From positions 1 to 36,313 of the forward strand of contig PWQX01000096.1 of the NCBI GenBank assembly GCA_003556605.1: DNA of 36,313 nt, in the 5' to 3' direction. Source of the DNA: Spirochaetaceae bacterium. GTDB taxonomy: Bacteria > Spirochaetota > Spirochaetia > DSM-27196 > SLAA01. Below are positions 15,400 through 23,383 of the stretch, piece after piece (the stretch's first letter is position 1; each line of letters starts with the position of its first letter). A program made the translations under genes and the position numbers. Below the pieces are notes generated by a model, which did not search any database, was not told the DNA's origin, and worked only from the letters and a program-made list of their open reading frames with translations.

Positions 15400-16493
15400 G
15401 GAGCGCCGGCGACCACGAAACGGCCGAAGGCGAAGCCGCTGTGCATCTCACCGAGCGAACGGCACGTATCACGGCACCTGGGAATCTTCTCGTGTGCGGC
15501 GAGTATGCCGTTCTCGAGCCCGGCGGCCTCGGCATTGCGGTAGCAGTCGCGCCGTACGCTGCGGCCGAGATACGGTCCGGCCGGCCCGCGATCGTGCGTT
15601 GCCTGCACGCCGGCACCGGCGAGCGTTACTACCGCCCGGGTGAGTTCCCCGAACCCGATACACAACTGCCGGCGGTCTGCCTGGAGTATCTGCTGCGCCA
15701 CAAGCTTATCACGGCGCCGCCGCGGGCCGAGATCACGCTGGACTCGCGCGCATTCTTCTCAGCCTCGGGCGGTAAGCGCGGCTTCGGTTCCAGCGCCGCG
15801 GCAACCGTAGTGTGCACCGCGGCCATCCTTTACGCCGCCGGCTTCTCGCGCGCGCGCGTACGCTGCGCTCTCACGAATCACACCGTTGCGATTCACCGCG
15901 AGTTTCAGGGCGGACGCGGCAGCGGTTATGACGTGCTGATCTCAGCTCTCGGCGGCGTCGCTCTGTTCACCGGTGGCCGGTGCCCGCGCGCCGAACCGCT
16001 GGATGCGGAGTGGCTGCGCGGGGCGTTTCTCGTCTCAGCCGGACCACGCGTGCAAACTACCGGCGCGGTGCGGCGCTACGAGGCGTGGAAAAGCCGCTAC
16101 CCACAGGCCGCCGCAGAGTTTCTCCGCACCTCAAACGAGCTTGTCGGGCGGCTCGCCGCAGCTTCCTCGCGTCACGCGGCGCTCGCCGTCCTAGAACGTC
16201 TCGCAGGGCTCGGAATCGAGCTTGGTGAGGCCATCGCGGTTCCGGCAGCGCTGTCCCAGACAGTCCGCAACCGGGTTGAACGGCAGCTCAAGGGGCCGAA
16301 CGCGCTCCGGGGTAACGACGCGCCGAGTACGACGGTCTGTAAATCGCTCGGCGCGGGCGGGGAGTTGGCGTTATGTCTTCCAGGCGATGCGGAAGCACCT
16401 ACGCGCGCCGGCCGCGATTGTGATACGATACAGCCATTGCAGATAGCGTCCGAGGGGGTGTCGTGGAACGCAACGGATCCGATTGCACGGTAG
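15396..16493 (+). CDS. phosphomevalonate kinase (GHMP family)
   Basis: A 365-residue kinase that phosphorylates mevalonate-5-phosphate, inferred from GHMP motifs and its place between the decarboxylase and mevalonate kinase. Motif 1 is APGNLLVCGEYAVLEPGG (about residues 28-45), motif 2 KRGFGSSAAATVV, then EFQGGRGSGYDVL, and a motif 3 remnant KSLGAGGELALCL. The ATG at 15396 overlaps the mvaD stop (ATGA) and has GGGGAG just upstream; an upstream ATG at 15321 would give an Arg/Ala-rich extension encoded inside mvaD and is less likely. About 40 residues follow motif 3 with no obvious family match, overlapping the start of the kinase gene downstream. It resembles the classical ATP-dependent phosphomevalonate kinases rather than an archaeal-type decarboxylase route. 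Confidence 0.85.
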   Translation: MRSAGDHETAEGEAAVHLTERTARITAPGNLLVCGEYAVLEPGGLGIAVAVAPYAAAEIRSGRPAIVRCLHAGTGERYYRPGEFPEPDTQLPAVCLEYLLRHKLITAPPRAEITLDSRAFFSASGGKRGFGSSAAATVVCTAAILYAAGFSRARVRCALTNHTVAIHREFQGGRGSGYDVLISALGGVALFTGGRCPRAEPLDAEWLRGAFLVSAGPRVQTTGAVRRYEAWKSRYPQAAAEFLRTSNELVGRLAAASSRHAALAVLERLAGLGIELGEAIAVPAALSQTVRNRVERQLKGPNALRGNDAPSTTVCKSLGAGGELALCLPGDAEAPTRAGRDCDTIQPLQIASEGVSWNATDPIAR

Positions 16494-17569
16494 GCGTCGC
16501 CGGAGGCAAGCTACTACTATTCGGAGAACACGCAGCGGTGTACGGGTACCCTGCAGTGGGCACTGCGTTGCCGTTGTACACACGTGTCCGGTTTTGCGAT
16601 CAAGCCGGCCGGCCGCTTCGCGGCCTGGGCGGTCAACGCATCGGAGCGCTTGACCTGCACGCGCTCGAGCCGGCTGATCGCCCTGCAGTTCGCGCGGTGA
16701 TGGAACGCTTATTTGCCCTCACTAAGATCTGCGACGAACGCAAAGCAGAACCCGCACGCATTTCGTTAGAGATCAGCTCAACGGTACCCCGCTCGCTCGG
16801 GCTCGGCTCGTCGGCCGCGCTGTGTGCCGCAATCGCGAGCGCAGCGTGTCCCCGGGCTACTCCCCTGCAGCGCTGGACGGTCGCAAACGAGTTGGAGCGG
16901 CAGTTTCACGGCACACCCTCGGGCGTGGATACCGGCATTTCCACGCTCGGATCAGCACGGGCGTTCTGGTTCAACGCCGAGGGTATTCCCGAGGAGGTCG
17001 AAATAACCTTGCCGCCGGGCTACGTTCTCGCCGGCGCCATTCCGCGCCACAGCTCCACCAAGGCGCTCATCGGCGAGCTTCGTACCCGCATTGCAACGCA
17101 GGGCGCCGAACCGCGTAACGCGCTCGCCGCGCTCGGTGAGCTCAGCGCCGCAGCAGCAGCCTCGCTCGCCGCCCGAAGCCCCGAGCGCAACGGGCCTCAG
17201 CGCGGACGCGAGCAGCTCACGATCGAGACGCTCGGAGCTCGCGCCGACCGGGCGCATGCGATACTGCGGCGCTTACAATTAAGCACCACGCTGCTCGACG
17301 ATGTACTTGATCTTGGCCGCCGGTTGGGCGCTACCGGAGGCAAGCTCAGCGGCGGCGGGGGCGGCGGCGCCTTTTTTCTCCTGTTCTCCCAACAAAGCGC
17401 CGCTGAGCACGCGCGCCAGACGATTGGAGGATTCCTGCGCGAGCAGCTCGGCGCGCGCGTGAGCGACACCCTGCCGCTATTAGTCTTTCACACGGCACAA
17501 ACATCGCAGCCCCGCACGAGCGAGCACACATCATCGCCGGGGACGGACACGGAGCACCTCCAGGTATGA
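16463..17569 (+). CDS. mvk: mevalonate kinase
   Basis: A 368-residue GHMP kinase that phosphorylates mevalonate to mevalonate-5-phosphate. Motif 1 is GGKLLLFGEHAAVYGYPAVG (residues 14-33), motif 2 PRSLGLGSSAALCAA, and the catalytic aspartate is in HGTPSGVDTGIS; motif 3 is GGKLSGGGGGGAFF, with a longer glycine run than usual. The start is GTG at 16463, preceded by GAGGGGG, and it lies inside the phosphomevalonate kinase gene (31-base overlap), so translation is probably coupled. The last 30 residues are a hydrophilic Ser/Thr-rich tail. Its stop overlaps the start of the lipoprotein hydrolase gene by four bases. Feedback control by isoprenoid diphosphates is known for this family but cannot be seen here. 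Confidence 0.93.
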   Translation: MERNGSDCTVGVAGGKLLLFGEHAAVYGYPAVGTALPLYTRVRFCDQAGRPLRGLGGQRIGALDLHALEPADRPAVRAVMERLFALTKICDERKAEPARISLEISSTVPRSLGLGSSAALCAAIASAACPRATPLQRWTVANELERQFHGTPSGVDTGISTLGSARAFWFNAEGIPEEVEITLPPGYVLAGAIPRHSSTKALIGELRTRIATQGAEPRNALAALGELSAAAAASLAARSPERNGPQRGREQLTIETLGARADRAHAILRRLQLSTTLLDDVLDLGRRLGATGGKLSGGGGGGAFFLLFSQQSAAEHARQTIGGFLREQLGARVSDTLPLLVFHTAQTSQPRTSEHTSSPGTDTEHLQV

Positions 17570-18690
17570 CTGCACACCCGCGTGAATGCCCGCCCGGCTT
17601 ACGCTGCGGGGGACGCTTTCGGGTGCTCGCTTGGGTGCTCGGCGTTTTAGTAGGCTGTACAGCCGCCCCGCCCACCGCCGCAGCACAGCCGTTCGACGCG
17701 GATGCGGCCGAGCGCCTAAAGGCCGGGCTCCCACCGCTGTCGCGCTCGCTCTCAGCAGAAACCCGTGCCGTCGCCGAGACATACCGGCAACATTACGACC
17801 TAGCGTTCGACAACGCCTCTTGGCATATCGGGACAGTGTATGCGGCCGGATACCGCATTGCAGCACAGCTATTCATCCCGAAGCGCAGCCCCCGCGCCGT
17901 CGCGGTGTTACTCCACGGGTATCTCGACCACGCCGGACTCAACCGTCACGCGGTGCACGCGCTTTTAGAGTCGGGATGCGCCGTAGTGGCTTTCGACATG
18001 CCGGGGCACGGACTATCGAGCGGCGCACGCGGGGATATCGGAGATTTTCGGGAATACTCCGACGTCCTGCATCGAGTTCTCGCCACAAGCCGCTTACATC
18101 TCGAAGCGGCCGAGGCCGAACGCGGCGGCGATCCGGCGAAACCCCTGCCCCTGGTAGGGGTAGGACACAGCACCGGCGCGGCGGCATTGCTGGAGCATCT
18201 GGAACACTACGAGACCAATTATGACGCGTTGGTCTTTGTGGCGCCCCTTGTGCGGATCCGGCTCTGGCCGCTGTCGCAGGCGGGTATACGACTCGGGGCG
18301 CCGTTAATCGAGACGGTAGCGCGCCGTATAGACGCTGCAAGCTCGAACCCGGAGTACATTGAGTTCAGCACTGCGCGGGATCCGCTAGGGGTGTACCGCG
18401 TACCGCTCAGCTGGGCCGAGACCTACCTCGACTGGGAGCAGCGCACGCACAGCTACCACAGCACACACACTACCCCCCTGCTCGTCCTACAGGCCGAACA
18501 CGACAGCGTCGTCGACAACGACTACAACCGCGCGTATCTACACAACCGTTTCGAGCATGTTTCAATGCTCACGATCGCAGACACTCGGCACAGCTTACTC
18601 AACGAGCCGGCAGACCGGCGCAGGAAGGTATTCGCCGCAATCCAAGCATTCCTCGATATCGTAGATCTCGAGAAATACAAATCACGATGA
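17566..18690 (+). CDS. lipoprotein alpha/beta hydrolase, monoacylglycerol lipase/lysophospholipase-like
   Basis: A 374-residue Hydrolase_4/PldB-like enzyme. A hydrophobic segment ends in the lipobox LVGC with the lipidated cysteine at residue 31, so it is predicted to be a lipoprotein on the outside of the cytoplasmic membrane or in the outer membrane. The oxyanion-hole motif LLHGYLDH is at 115-122, FDMPGHGLSSG follows at 143-153, and the nucleophile elbow GHSTGA places Ser202. The acid lies in LQAEHDSVVDN and the base is the histidine in DTRHSLLNE. The substrate is probably a monoacyl lipid, but this is family-level inference. The start ATG overlaps the mevalonate kinase stop (ATGA), and its own stop overlaps the glycosyltransferase start in the same way, so it belongs to the mevalonate operon. 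Why a surface lipase is coupled to isoprenoid synthesis is unclear. Confidence 0.85.
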   Translation: MTAHPRECPPGLRCGGRFRVLAWVLGVLVGCTAAPPTAAAQPFDADAAERLKAGLPPLSRSLSAETRAVAETYRQHYDLAFDNASWHIGTVYAAGYRIAAQLFIPKRSPRAVAVLLHGYLDHAGLNRHAVHALLESGCAVVAFDMPGHGLSSGARGDIGDFREYSDVLHRVLATSRLHLEAAEAERGGDPAKPLPLVGVGHSTGAAALLEHLEHYETNYDALVFVAPLVRIRLWPLSQAGIRLGAPLIETVARRIDAASSNPEYIEFSTARDPLGVYRVPLSWAETYLDWEQRTHSYHSTHTTPLLVLQAEHDSVVDNDYNRAYLHNRFEHVSMLTIADTRHSLLNEPADRRRKVFAAIQAFLDIVDLEKYKSR

Positions 18691-19871
18691 GCCGCTTACG
18701 GTTTTTGTTTTTAGAGTCGTTCTATGGCGGATCACATCGTGCCTTCGCCGACGGCTTGGTACGGTACTCAGCTCACCGGATCGATCTGGTGACGATGCCG
18801 GCCGCGCGCTGGCGCCGCCGCTACCAGACCGCAGCCTGGGAGCTCGTTGAGCGCATGGACCGCTGCACGGCGTACGACGGTATCATCGCAACCGATCTGA
18901 TCGACCTCGCCGACGTGCGCGCACTGATGTCCGAGATCGGTCCGGTCCCGCCGATTCTCCTGTACATGCACGAAAGCCAGACGACCTATCCGCCCACCAC
19001 CCGCAGGTCGCCGCCGCGCGAGCTGCTGGTGATCGAGCTCAAGAACGTCGCCACAGCTGATCGAATACTGTTTAACTCGCACGTTCATCAGAACAGCTTC
19101 GTAGCGGCAATACGCGACTTGACCGCCGGCTACACCGTCGATGAGGGCCAGCCAACTGCTCGGCGCCTGACCGAAACCGCGGACCGCGCGGCATCTGCTG
19201 CGGTACGCTACCCGGGTGTGAACCTGCCGCGCCCGCCGCGCCCGGTATCACGCGAAGGCGGATCGGCGGGTGGCGGCGGCCCCAGTGTCGGCGGCGGCAC
19301 TCGCCGGGATGCCACACCGCTAATCCTCTGGAATCACCGGTGGGAGTACGACAAGGAGCCGGCGCTGTTCTTTCGAGTGCTGGATAAGCTGCAGACCGAC
19401 GGATACCGGTTCGGCGTCGTACTACTGGGCGAGGAATCTGATGCTATGAGGCCGCGCTTCGCACAGGCCGCCGCCCGGCTCGGCGAGCGCCTGCTGCAGT
19501 GCGGGTTCGTCCAGTCTCGTCAGCAGTACCAAACCTGGCTCGAGCGTGCGGATCTGGTAGTAAGCACCGCAATCCAAGAGAACTTCGGGATCGCGGTGTG
19601 CGAAGCGGTGTGCTGCGGCTGCATTCCGATCCTGCCGCGGCGCTTATCGTACCCTGAGCTCGTGCCGAGAAAGCTCCACTATGCATGCCTGTACGACGAC
19701 GAAGCCGGACTATACCGACGCCTAGTCGAGCAGTTACTCCTGCCGCCGGCACAGCGACGCGCAACCGCCGCGGCCTTTCAGCAGGCTTTCCGGCGATTCG
19801 ACTGGCAGGCGCTGGCGCCGCAGTTCGATCAAGAGCTCGACCGCCTGGCACGCAGAGCGAAACCCGGCTGA
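18687..19871 (+). CDS. glycosyltransferase related to tRNA-queuosine alpha-mannosyltransferase (QTMAN/GTDC1, DUF3524)
   Basis: A 394-residue GT-B glycosyltransferase. The N terminus FLESFYGGSHRAFADGL, then MHESQTTYPP, DRILFNSHVHQNSF and ILWNHRWEYDKEP are the marks of the family that includes human GTDC1/QTMAN, which adds mannose from GDP-mannose to queuosine in tRNA-Asp. The C-terminal half has the GT4-type nucleotide-sugar region, with STAIQENFGIAVCEAV holding the glutamates that bind the donor. A Gly/Ser-rich linker (about residues 188-212) replaces a shorter loop. No signal peptide, so it acts in the cytosol. Whether the bacterial members modify queuosine or another acceptor is, to my knowledge, unsettled. 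It is the last gene of the mevalonate operon, joined by a four-base overlap, and converges with the dehydrogenase gene 16 bases away. Confidence 0.8.
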   Translation: MSRLRFLFLESFYGGSHRAFADGLVRYSAHRIDLVTMPAARWRRRYQTAAWELVERMDRCTAYDGIIATDLIDLADVRALMSEIGPVPPILLYMHESQTTYPPTTRRSPPRELLVIELKNVATADRILFNSHVHQNSFVAAIRDLTAGYTVDEGQPTARRLTETADRAASAAVRYPGVNLPRPPRPVSREGGSAGGGGPSVGGGTRRDATPLILWNHRWEYDKEPALFFRVLDKLQTDGYRFGVVLLGEESDAMRPRFAQAAARLGERLLQCGFVQSRQQYQTWLERADLVVSTAIQENFGIAVCEAVCCGCIPILPRRLSYPELVPRKLHYACLYDDEAGLYRRLVEQLLLPPAQRRATAAAFQQAFRRFDWQALAPQFDQELDRLARRAKPG

Positions 19872-19887
19872 AGACAAGCGCCGTCGT

Positions 19888-20769
19888 TCAGCTCGGTAAC
19901 CCGTTGAGTTCGGCGAGCACTTTGTAGAGCCCCTGAGTGCCGAGATTTTCGAGCCCTTGTGCGCTCGCAGCTTTGTAGAGCTCGTGCGCCAGGGCGAGTC
20001 CGGGCAGCGAAAGCTGCAACCGCTTGGCCTCATCGAGCGCAATCCCCATGTCCTTGATGAAATGTCTTATCCTAAACCCGGGCGCATAGTCACCGGCGGC
20101 GATCCGCGGTCCAAGATTGTTGATAGACCACGAAGAAGCCGCCCCGCTGCCGACAACCTGAATAACGTGGTCGGCGCTGAGTCCCGCTTTCTGGGCGTAG
20201 AGCAAGGCTTCAACAGTCCCGAGCACGGTCGACACTACGAGAATTTGATTGCACATCTTGGTATGCTGCCCCCGCCCGGGGCCGCCGAGGAGTGCGATGT
20301 TCTCGCCCATGCACTCAAAAAGCGGTAACACCGTCTCATAAGCCTTTGGGTCTCCGCCACACATAATCGCAAGGGTCCCGTTGCGCGCCCCCACATCGCC
20401 GCCCGAAACCGGCGCGTCTAAGGCTGCAACGTCTTTCCCGGCAGCAGCTCCTGCGATCTGCTCAGCAAGTGCCGGCTGCGAGGTTGACATATCCACGATG
20501 ACGCTTTTCGACCGCGCCCCAGCGAGCACACCGAAGTCCCCGAGCACTACCGCGCGCACGTCTTGGGGGGAACCGACCATCGTGAATGTGCACTCGCTAC
20601 GCTCTGCTACCGCTTTGGGCGAGTCACACCACACAGCGCCGGCGCCGATCAACTCCCGGGCCTTGTTCTTGGTGCGCGTGTAAACCGAAATCGTGTACCC
20701 GGCGTCGATCAAGCGTGCGCACATACTCTTTCCCATTATGCCTGTTCCAATCCAGCCGATATTCTGCAT
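19888..20769 (-). CDS. beta-hydroxyacid dehydrogenase (3-hydroxyisobutyrate / tartronate semialdehyde reductase family)
   Basis: A 293-residue NAD(P)-dependent enzyme. The N-terminal Rossmann motif is GWIGTGIMG (residues 5-13), the substrate-binding signature is DAPVSGGDVGARNGTL, and the catalytic lysine is in GQHTKMCNQIL. The length is exactly that of the family. Members reduce or oxidise small beta-hydroxyacids (3-hydroxyisobutyrate, glycerate/tartronate semialdehyde, succinic semialdehyde), and the sequence does not let me choose. The start ATG at 20769 has GAGGAG ten bases upstream. It is a single-gene unit, convergent with the mevalonate operon and divergent from the membrane protein gene. 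Its neighbours give no pathway clue. Confidence 0.88.
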   Translation of the reverse strand: MQNIGWIGTGIMGKSMCARLIDAGYTISVYTRTKNKARELIGAGAVWCDSPKAVAERSECTFTMVGSPQDVRAVVLGDFGVLAGARSKSVIVDMSTSQPALAEQIAGAAAGKDVAALDAPVSGGDVGARNGTLAIMCGGDPKAYETVLPLFECMGENIALLGGPGRGQHTKMCNQILVVSTVLGTVEALLYAQKAGLSADHVIQVVGSGAASSWSINNLGPRIAAGDYAPGFRIRHFIKDMGIALDEAKRLQLSLPGLALAHELYKAASAQGLENLGTQGLYKVLAELNGLPS

Positions 20770-20849
20770 AGCAGATGCTCTCCTCGTTGTGACTGTTGTG
20801 TTTCGTTATACCGAGCGCAACCGATTCGCACCCAGGAGCTCAGCGGCGG

Positions 20850-20878
20850 TTGCACCGGTACGCTTCCCGCGATAGACT
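20850..20878 (+). promoter_or_regulatory. weak promoter candidate for the membrane protein gene
   Basis: TTGCAC (20850-20855), 17 bp, TAGACT (20873-20878). The spacing is right, but the -35 box matches consensus at only three positions. It would give a leader of about 44 bases with AGGAG five bases before the ATG at 20929. Confidence 0.3.
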
Positions 20879-20928
20879 CGGACGCATGATCACGGTAGCC
20901 GCCGAGATTCTCGCATGTAGGAGTCATA

Positions 20929-21861
20929 ATGGGTAGACCCGCGCAACTTCGAGAACGTGAAGCTCTACTCACCGCCGCCGAGTCGCCGGCGGTTTTTAAG
21001 GCAGGGGCTATTGTGGCAGCAGCGACCGTGGCGGGTGCGGCCGCTATTTTAGTACCGCGCTACGGGGCCCGCGCCGACACATGGGCCCTGGCAGCCCAGA
21101 TCGCGCTCCTGAGCGGCGCGGCGCTTTCCGGGGGGTTCGTCTTACGGCTCGAACAGCGGCTGCAGTCGCGTCACCCCCGCCTGCCGGTTGTCGTGTTTTA
21201 CCCGTTGGTGTTTCTCGCGTTTCTCTTCGGGCTGCTCGCCGTCTATCCGTCGGCGCCCGGATATCTGGCTACCGCGCGCTTGCTCAACGTGTCGCTTGTA
21301 ATGCCGCCTGTGGTACTTATCGTGTTGACCGTAGCCTTCGGTTCGGTATACCGTGCGGTGTTTTTTCACCTGCTGCCGCGCTTTACCCGGGTCGACCACA
21401 TCAAGCACCTCTCGAGTCCTGAGTTCGCCGATCAGTTCCGAATCTACTGGGATGCCGCGGCGCGCTACGGCGATCCGGTGACGCTGATCATGATGCGTAG
21501 CGTTCCGCGCTCTTGGAGCTCCGCAGCCGACATAGAAACCGCAACCCGTGAGCTTGAGCGTACGATAACGCCGCACCTGCGGAGGTCCGACCGCTGCGGG
21601 CGTTACGCGCGCGATACGGTGTGGATTGTACTCGCGCGAACCAACGCCGCTCTCGCCGAGATACCGGTGCGCCGCCTGTTGGAGCAGATCCAGCGCGATC
21701 AAGAGTTTCAGCAGCACCTCCAGAAGTCCGAAGTGGTCATTCGATGCGGTGTGGCATCGTATCAACGGCGCATGCAGGCGCCCCAGGACTTAGCCGAAGC
21801 GGCCCTCGTGGCGGTGCAGGAAGCCGCCCGTAAGGAACGTGAGGTCCATTTTTTTCGATAG
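20929..21861 (+). CDS. four-helix membrane protein with a degenerate GGDEF-like cytoplasmic domain
   Basis: A 310-residue protein. Four hydrophobic helices lie at about residues 24-42, 51-70, 86-104 and 118-140, followed by a soluble domain of about 160 residues. That domain has the outline of a diguanylate cyclase: an arginine/aspartate pair in LRRSDRCGRYARDTVWIVLA where RxGGDEF would lie, and a final segment (IRCGVASYQ, then DLAEAALVAVQEAARK) where GGDEF proteins have SIGVA and the ADxALYxAK helix. The GGDEF residues themselves are missing, so it should not make c-di-GMP. It may bind a nucleotide or act only as a scaffold. The start ATG is supported by AGGAG five bases upstream. The domain assignment is by pattern and is tentative. 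It stands alone, divergent from the dehydrogenase. Confidence 0.65.
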   Translation: MGRPAQLREREALLTAAESPAVFKAGAIVAAATVAGAAAILVPRYGARADTWALAAQIALLSGAALSGGFVLRLEQRLQSRHPRLPVVVFYPLVFLAFLFGLLAVYPSAPGYLATARLLNVSLVMPPVVLIVLTVAFGSVYRAVFFHLLPRFTRVDHIKHLSSPEFADQFRIYWDAAARYGDPVTLIMMRSVPRSWSSAADIETATRELERTITPHLRRSDRCGRYARDTVWIVLARTNAALAEIPVRRLLEQIQRDQEFQQHLQKSEVVIRCGVASYQRRMQAPQDLAEAALVAVQEAARKEREVHFFR

Positions 21862-21937
21862 CGTGTACCCTGCCTGCTTCTGAGCAAGACTCACCTAATC
21901 CGCGCACCTGCCCCCGCAAGCGCTGAGCCTACCGACG

Positions 21938-21966
21938 TTGACAGCCTCGGGTGCTGGGCGTAGGAT
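21938..21966 (+). promoter_or_regulatory. sigma-70 promoter of the solute-binding protein gene, near-leaderless
   Basis: TTGACA (21938-21943), exactly 17 bp, TAGGAT (21961-21966), then nine bases to the ATG at 21976. The transcription start should fall within about three bases of the start codon. The -35 box is a perfect match. Confidence 0.6.
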
Positions 21967-21975
21967 GTCGTCACG

Positions 21976-23211
21976 ATGCACACCGTTCGAGTTCTTGCAG
22001 TACTGATCGCCGGGACCGTCGCAGCCGGCTGTGCCGGTGAGAGTTCTCGCCGAGTTGTAGTCTGGAGCGACATCCCCGAGGTCGCCGCCTATTTGGAGCT
22101 ATTCAACGCCTCTCAAGATTCGTATCGCGCGGAGCTGCGGTATCACGATCGCCCCGGTGAGCACCTGAGACGTGCCGAAGAGCAACCGGACATCGTCATC
22201 ACGCGCCACCTCGCTAACCGCGACACTGCTGGGCTCATGCACTCGTTAGACCGGCTGTTGTCTTCCGGCCGCGTAGACCCCGGGGGGTTCTACGGGGATC
22301 TGCTGCAACACGGTGAGATTGACGGCACCCAGCGGTTCCTGCCGCTGTCCTTCGACCTGCCGACGATCATGTTCAACCGCCAAGCTGGTCTCAAGCTCGC
22401 CACTTTCGCGATAGGCGCGCTGCAACTGCGCGAGCATGGAGCGGCGTTCAACGAACGGTCGGGTGGCCGATACACGAACATGGGCTTCTCACCCCAATGG
22501 AGCGAGGCGTTCTTGTACGCCTTCGTTCAGACCGCCGGCACGGGGTTTCGGGAGCAGGACGATGAGATGCCCAAATGGGACCAAGAGCAGCTGGAACAGT
22601 CGCTGCAGCACCTCATTGAATGGGACGCCGAAAGTAACGAAGGAAGCGCCGAGGTTGGACGCTTCGCCGACCGCTATCTGTACGATCCGGATTATCAACT
22701 CTTGATCCGCGACCGCATCGGCTTCGCGTATACAACTGCACGTGAGTTTTTCTCTATGCGCGAATCACAACGCAAGCTACTGGATTATCGCTGGTTCGGC
22801 GATGGTGACATTGTTCGTGTGTTAGACGGCCCGGTGTCGCTTGGCGTTCCTCGAACCGGCGCTAACCGCAGCGGCGCTGAGACGTTCATCGAGTGGTTGT
22901 ACCGGCGTGAAACCCACGAGGCGCTGCTGCAAGACCTGCAGCGTAAACGAGTACGGGCGTTCGGCATCCTCGGCGGCTTTTCGGCGCTGATTGAGGTCAA
23001 TGAGCACCTGTTTCCGCGCTACTATCCGGAGCTCCTCGGTCGTATACCGCCCGAACGGTTTTTGCGGTTTCCTGATCGCCAACCCATATACTGGCAGAGC
23101 CTGCGCAGCGATGAGATTGAGCCGTGGCTTCGGCGGCGATTGTCGCAAAACGGGGCAGAACAAACGCTTGAGCAGCGGCTGCGAACCTGGCTGCTGCGCC
23201 GCGGCGACTAA
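21976..23211 (+). CDS. lipoprotein extracellular solute-binding protein (sugar ABC transporter type)
   Basis: A 411-residue exported protein with a short signal peptide ending in AAGC, lipidated cysteine at residue 19. The mature part begins VVVWSDIPEVAAYLELFNASQ, the typical opening of family 1 (carbohydrate) solute-binding proteins, and continues with PDIVITRHL, a PLSFDLPTIMFNR hinge strand and FIEWLYRRETHEALL near the C terminus. The ligand cannot be told. It has its own near-leaderless promoter. No permease genes are next to it; a MalK/UgpC-type ATPase gene lies 172 bp downstream under a separate promoter. The C-terminal region (about 340-411) is more charged than in sugar-binding proteins I know, so a divergent ligand or a sensory role is possible. 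Confidence 0.75.
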   Translation: MHTVRVLAVLIAGTVAAGCAGESSRRVVVWSDIPEVAAYLELFNASQDSYRAELRYHDRPGEHLRRAEEQPDIVITRHLANRDTAGLMHSLDRLLSSGRVDPGGFYGDLLQHGEIDGTQRFLPLSFDLPTIMFNRQAGLKLATFAIGALQLREHGAAFNERSGGRYTNMGFSPQWSEAFLYAFVQTAGTGFREQDDEMPKWDQEQLEQSLQHLIEWDAESNEGSAEVGRFADRYLYDPDYQLLIRDRIGFAYTTAREFFSMRESQRKLLDYRWFGDGDIVRVLDGPVSLGVPRTGANRSGAETFIEWLYRRETHEALLQDLQRKRVRAFGILGGFSALIEVNEHLFPRYYPELLGRIPPERFLRFPDRQPIYWQSLRSDEIEPWLRRRLSQNGAEQTLEQRLRTWLLRRGD

Positions 23212-23295
23212 CGACAACCGCCAATAGCTTCGAATCCAAAGCCCCCGCCCGCCTCCTTTCTCACATATCTGTCGATAAGTCAGGAAAAATGCGCA

Positions 23296-23315
23296 CTTCC
23301 GCGCACAGGCGGAAG
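23296..23315. promoter_or_regulatory. operator-like inverted repeat next to the msmK/ugpC promoter
   Basis: CTTCCGC-GCACAG-GCGGAAG is a perfect 7-bp inverted repeat with a 6-base spacer. It ends one base before the -35 box at 23317, a usual place for a transcription factor to act. It is not followed by a T-run, so a terminator for the upstream gene is less likely. Confidence 0.4.
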
Positions 23316-23316
23316 A

Positions 23317-23345
23317 TTGACAACGCTGCGATTCTGCCGTAGTAT
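23317..23345 (+). promoter_or_regulatory. sigma-70 promoter of the ABC ATPase gene
   Basis: TTGACA (23317-23322), 17 bp, TAGTAT (23340-23345). The predicted leader is about 32 bases and contains GGAGG before the ATG at 23384. The remainder of the 23212-23383 gap holds only the adjoining inverted repeat. Confidence 0.7.
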
Positions 23346-23383
23346 GGGTCGATCTATAAGATAACTCTCGAACGGAGGTCCAG

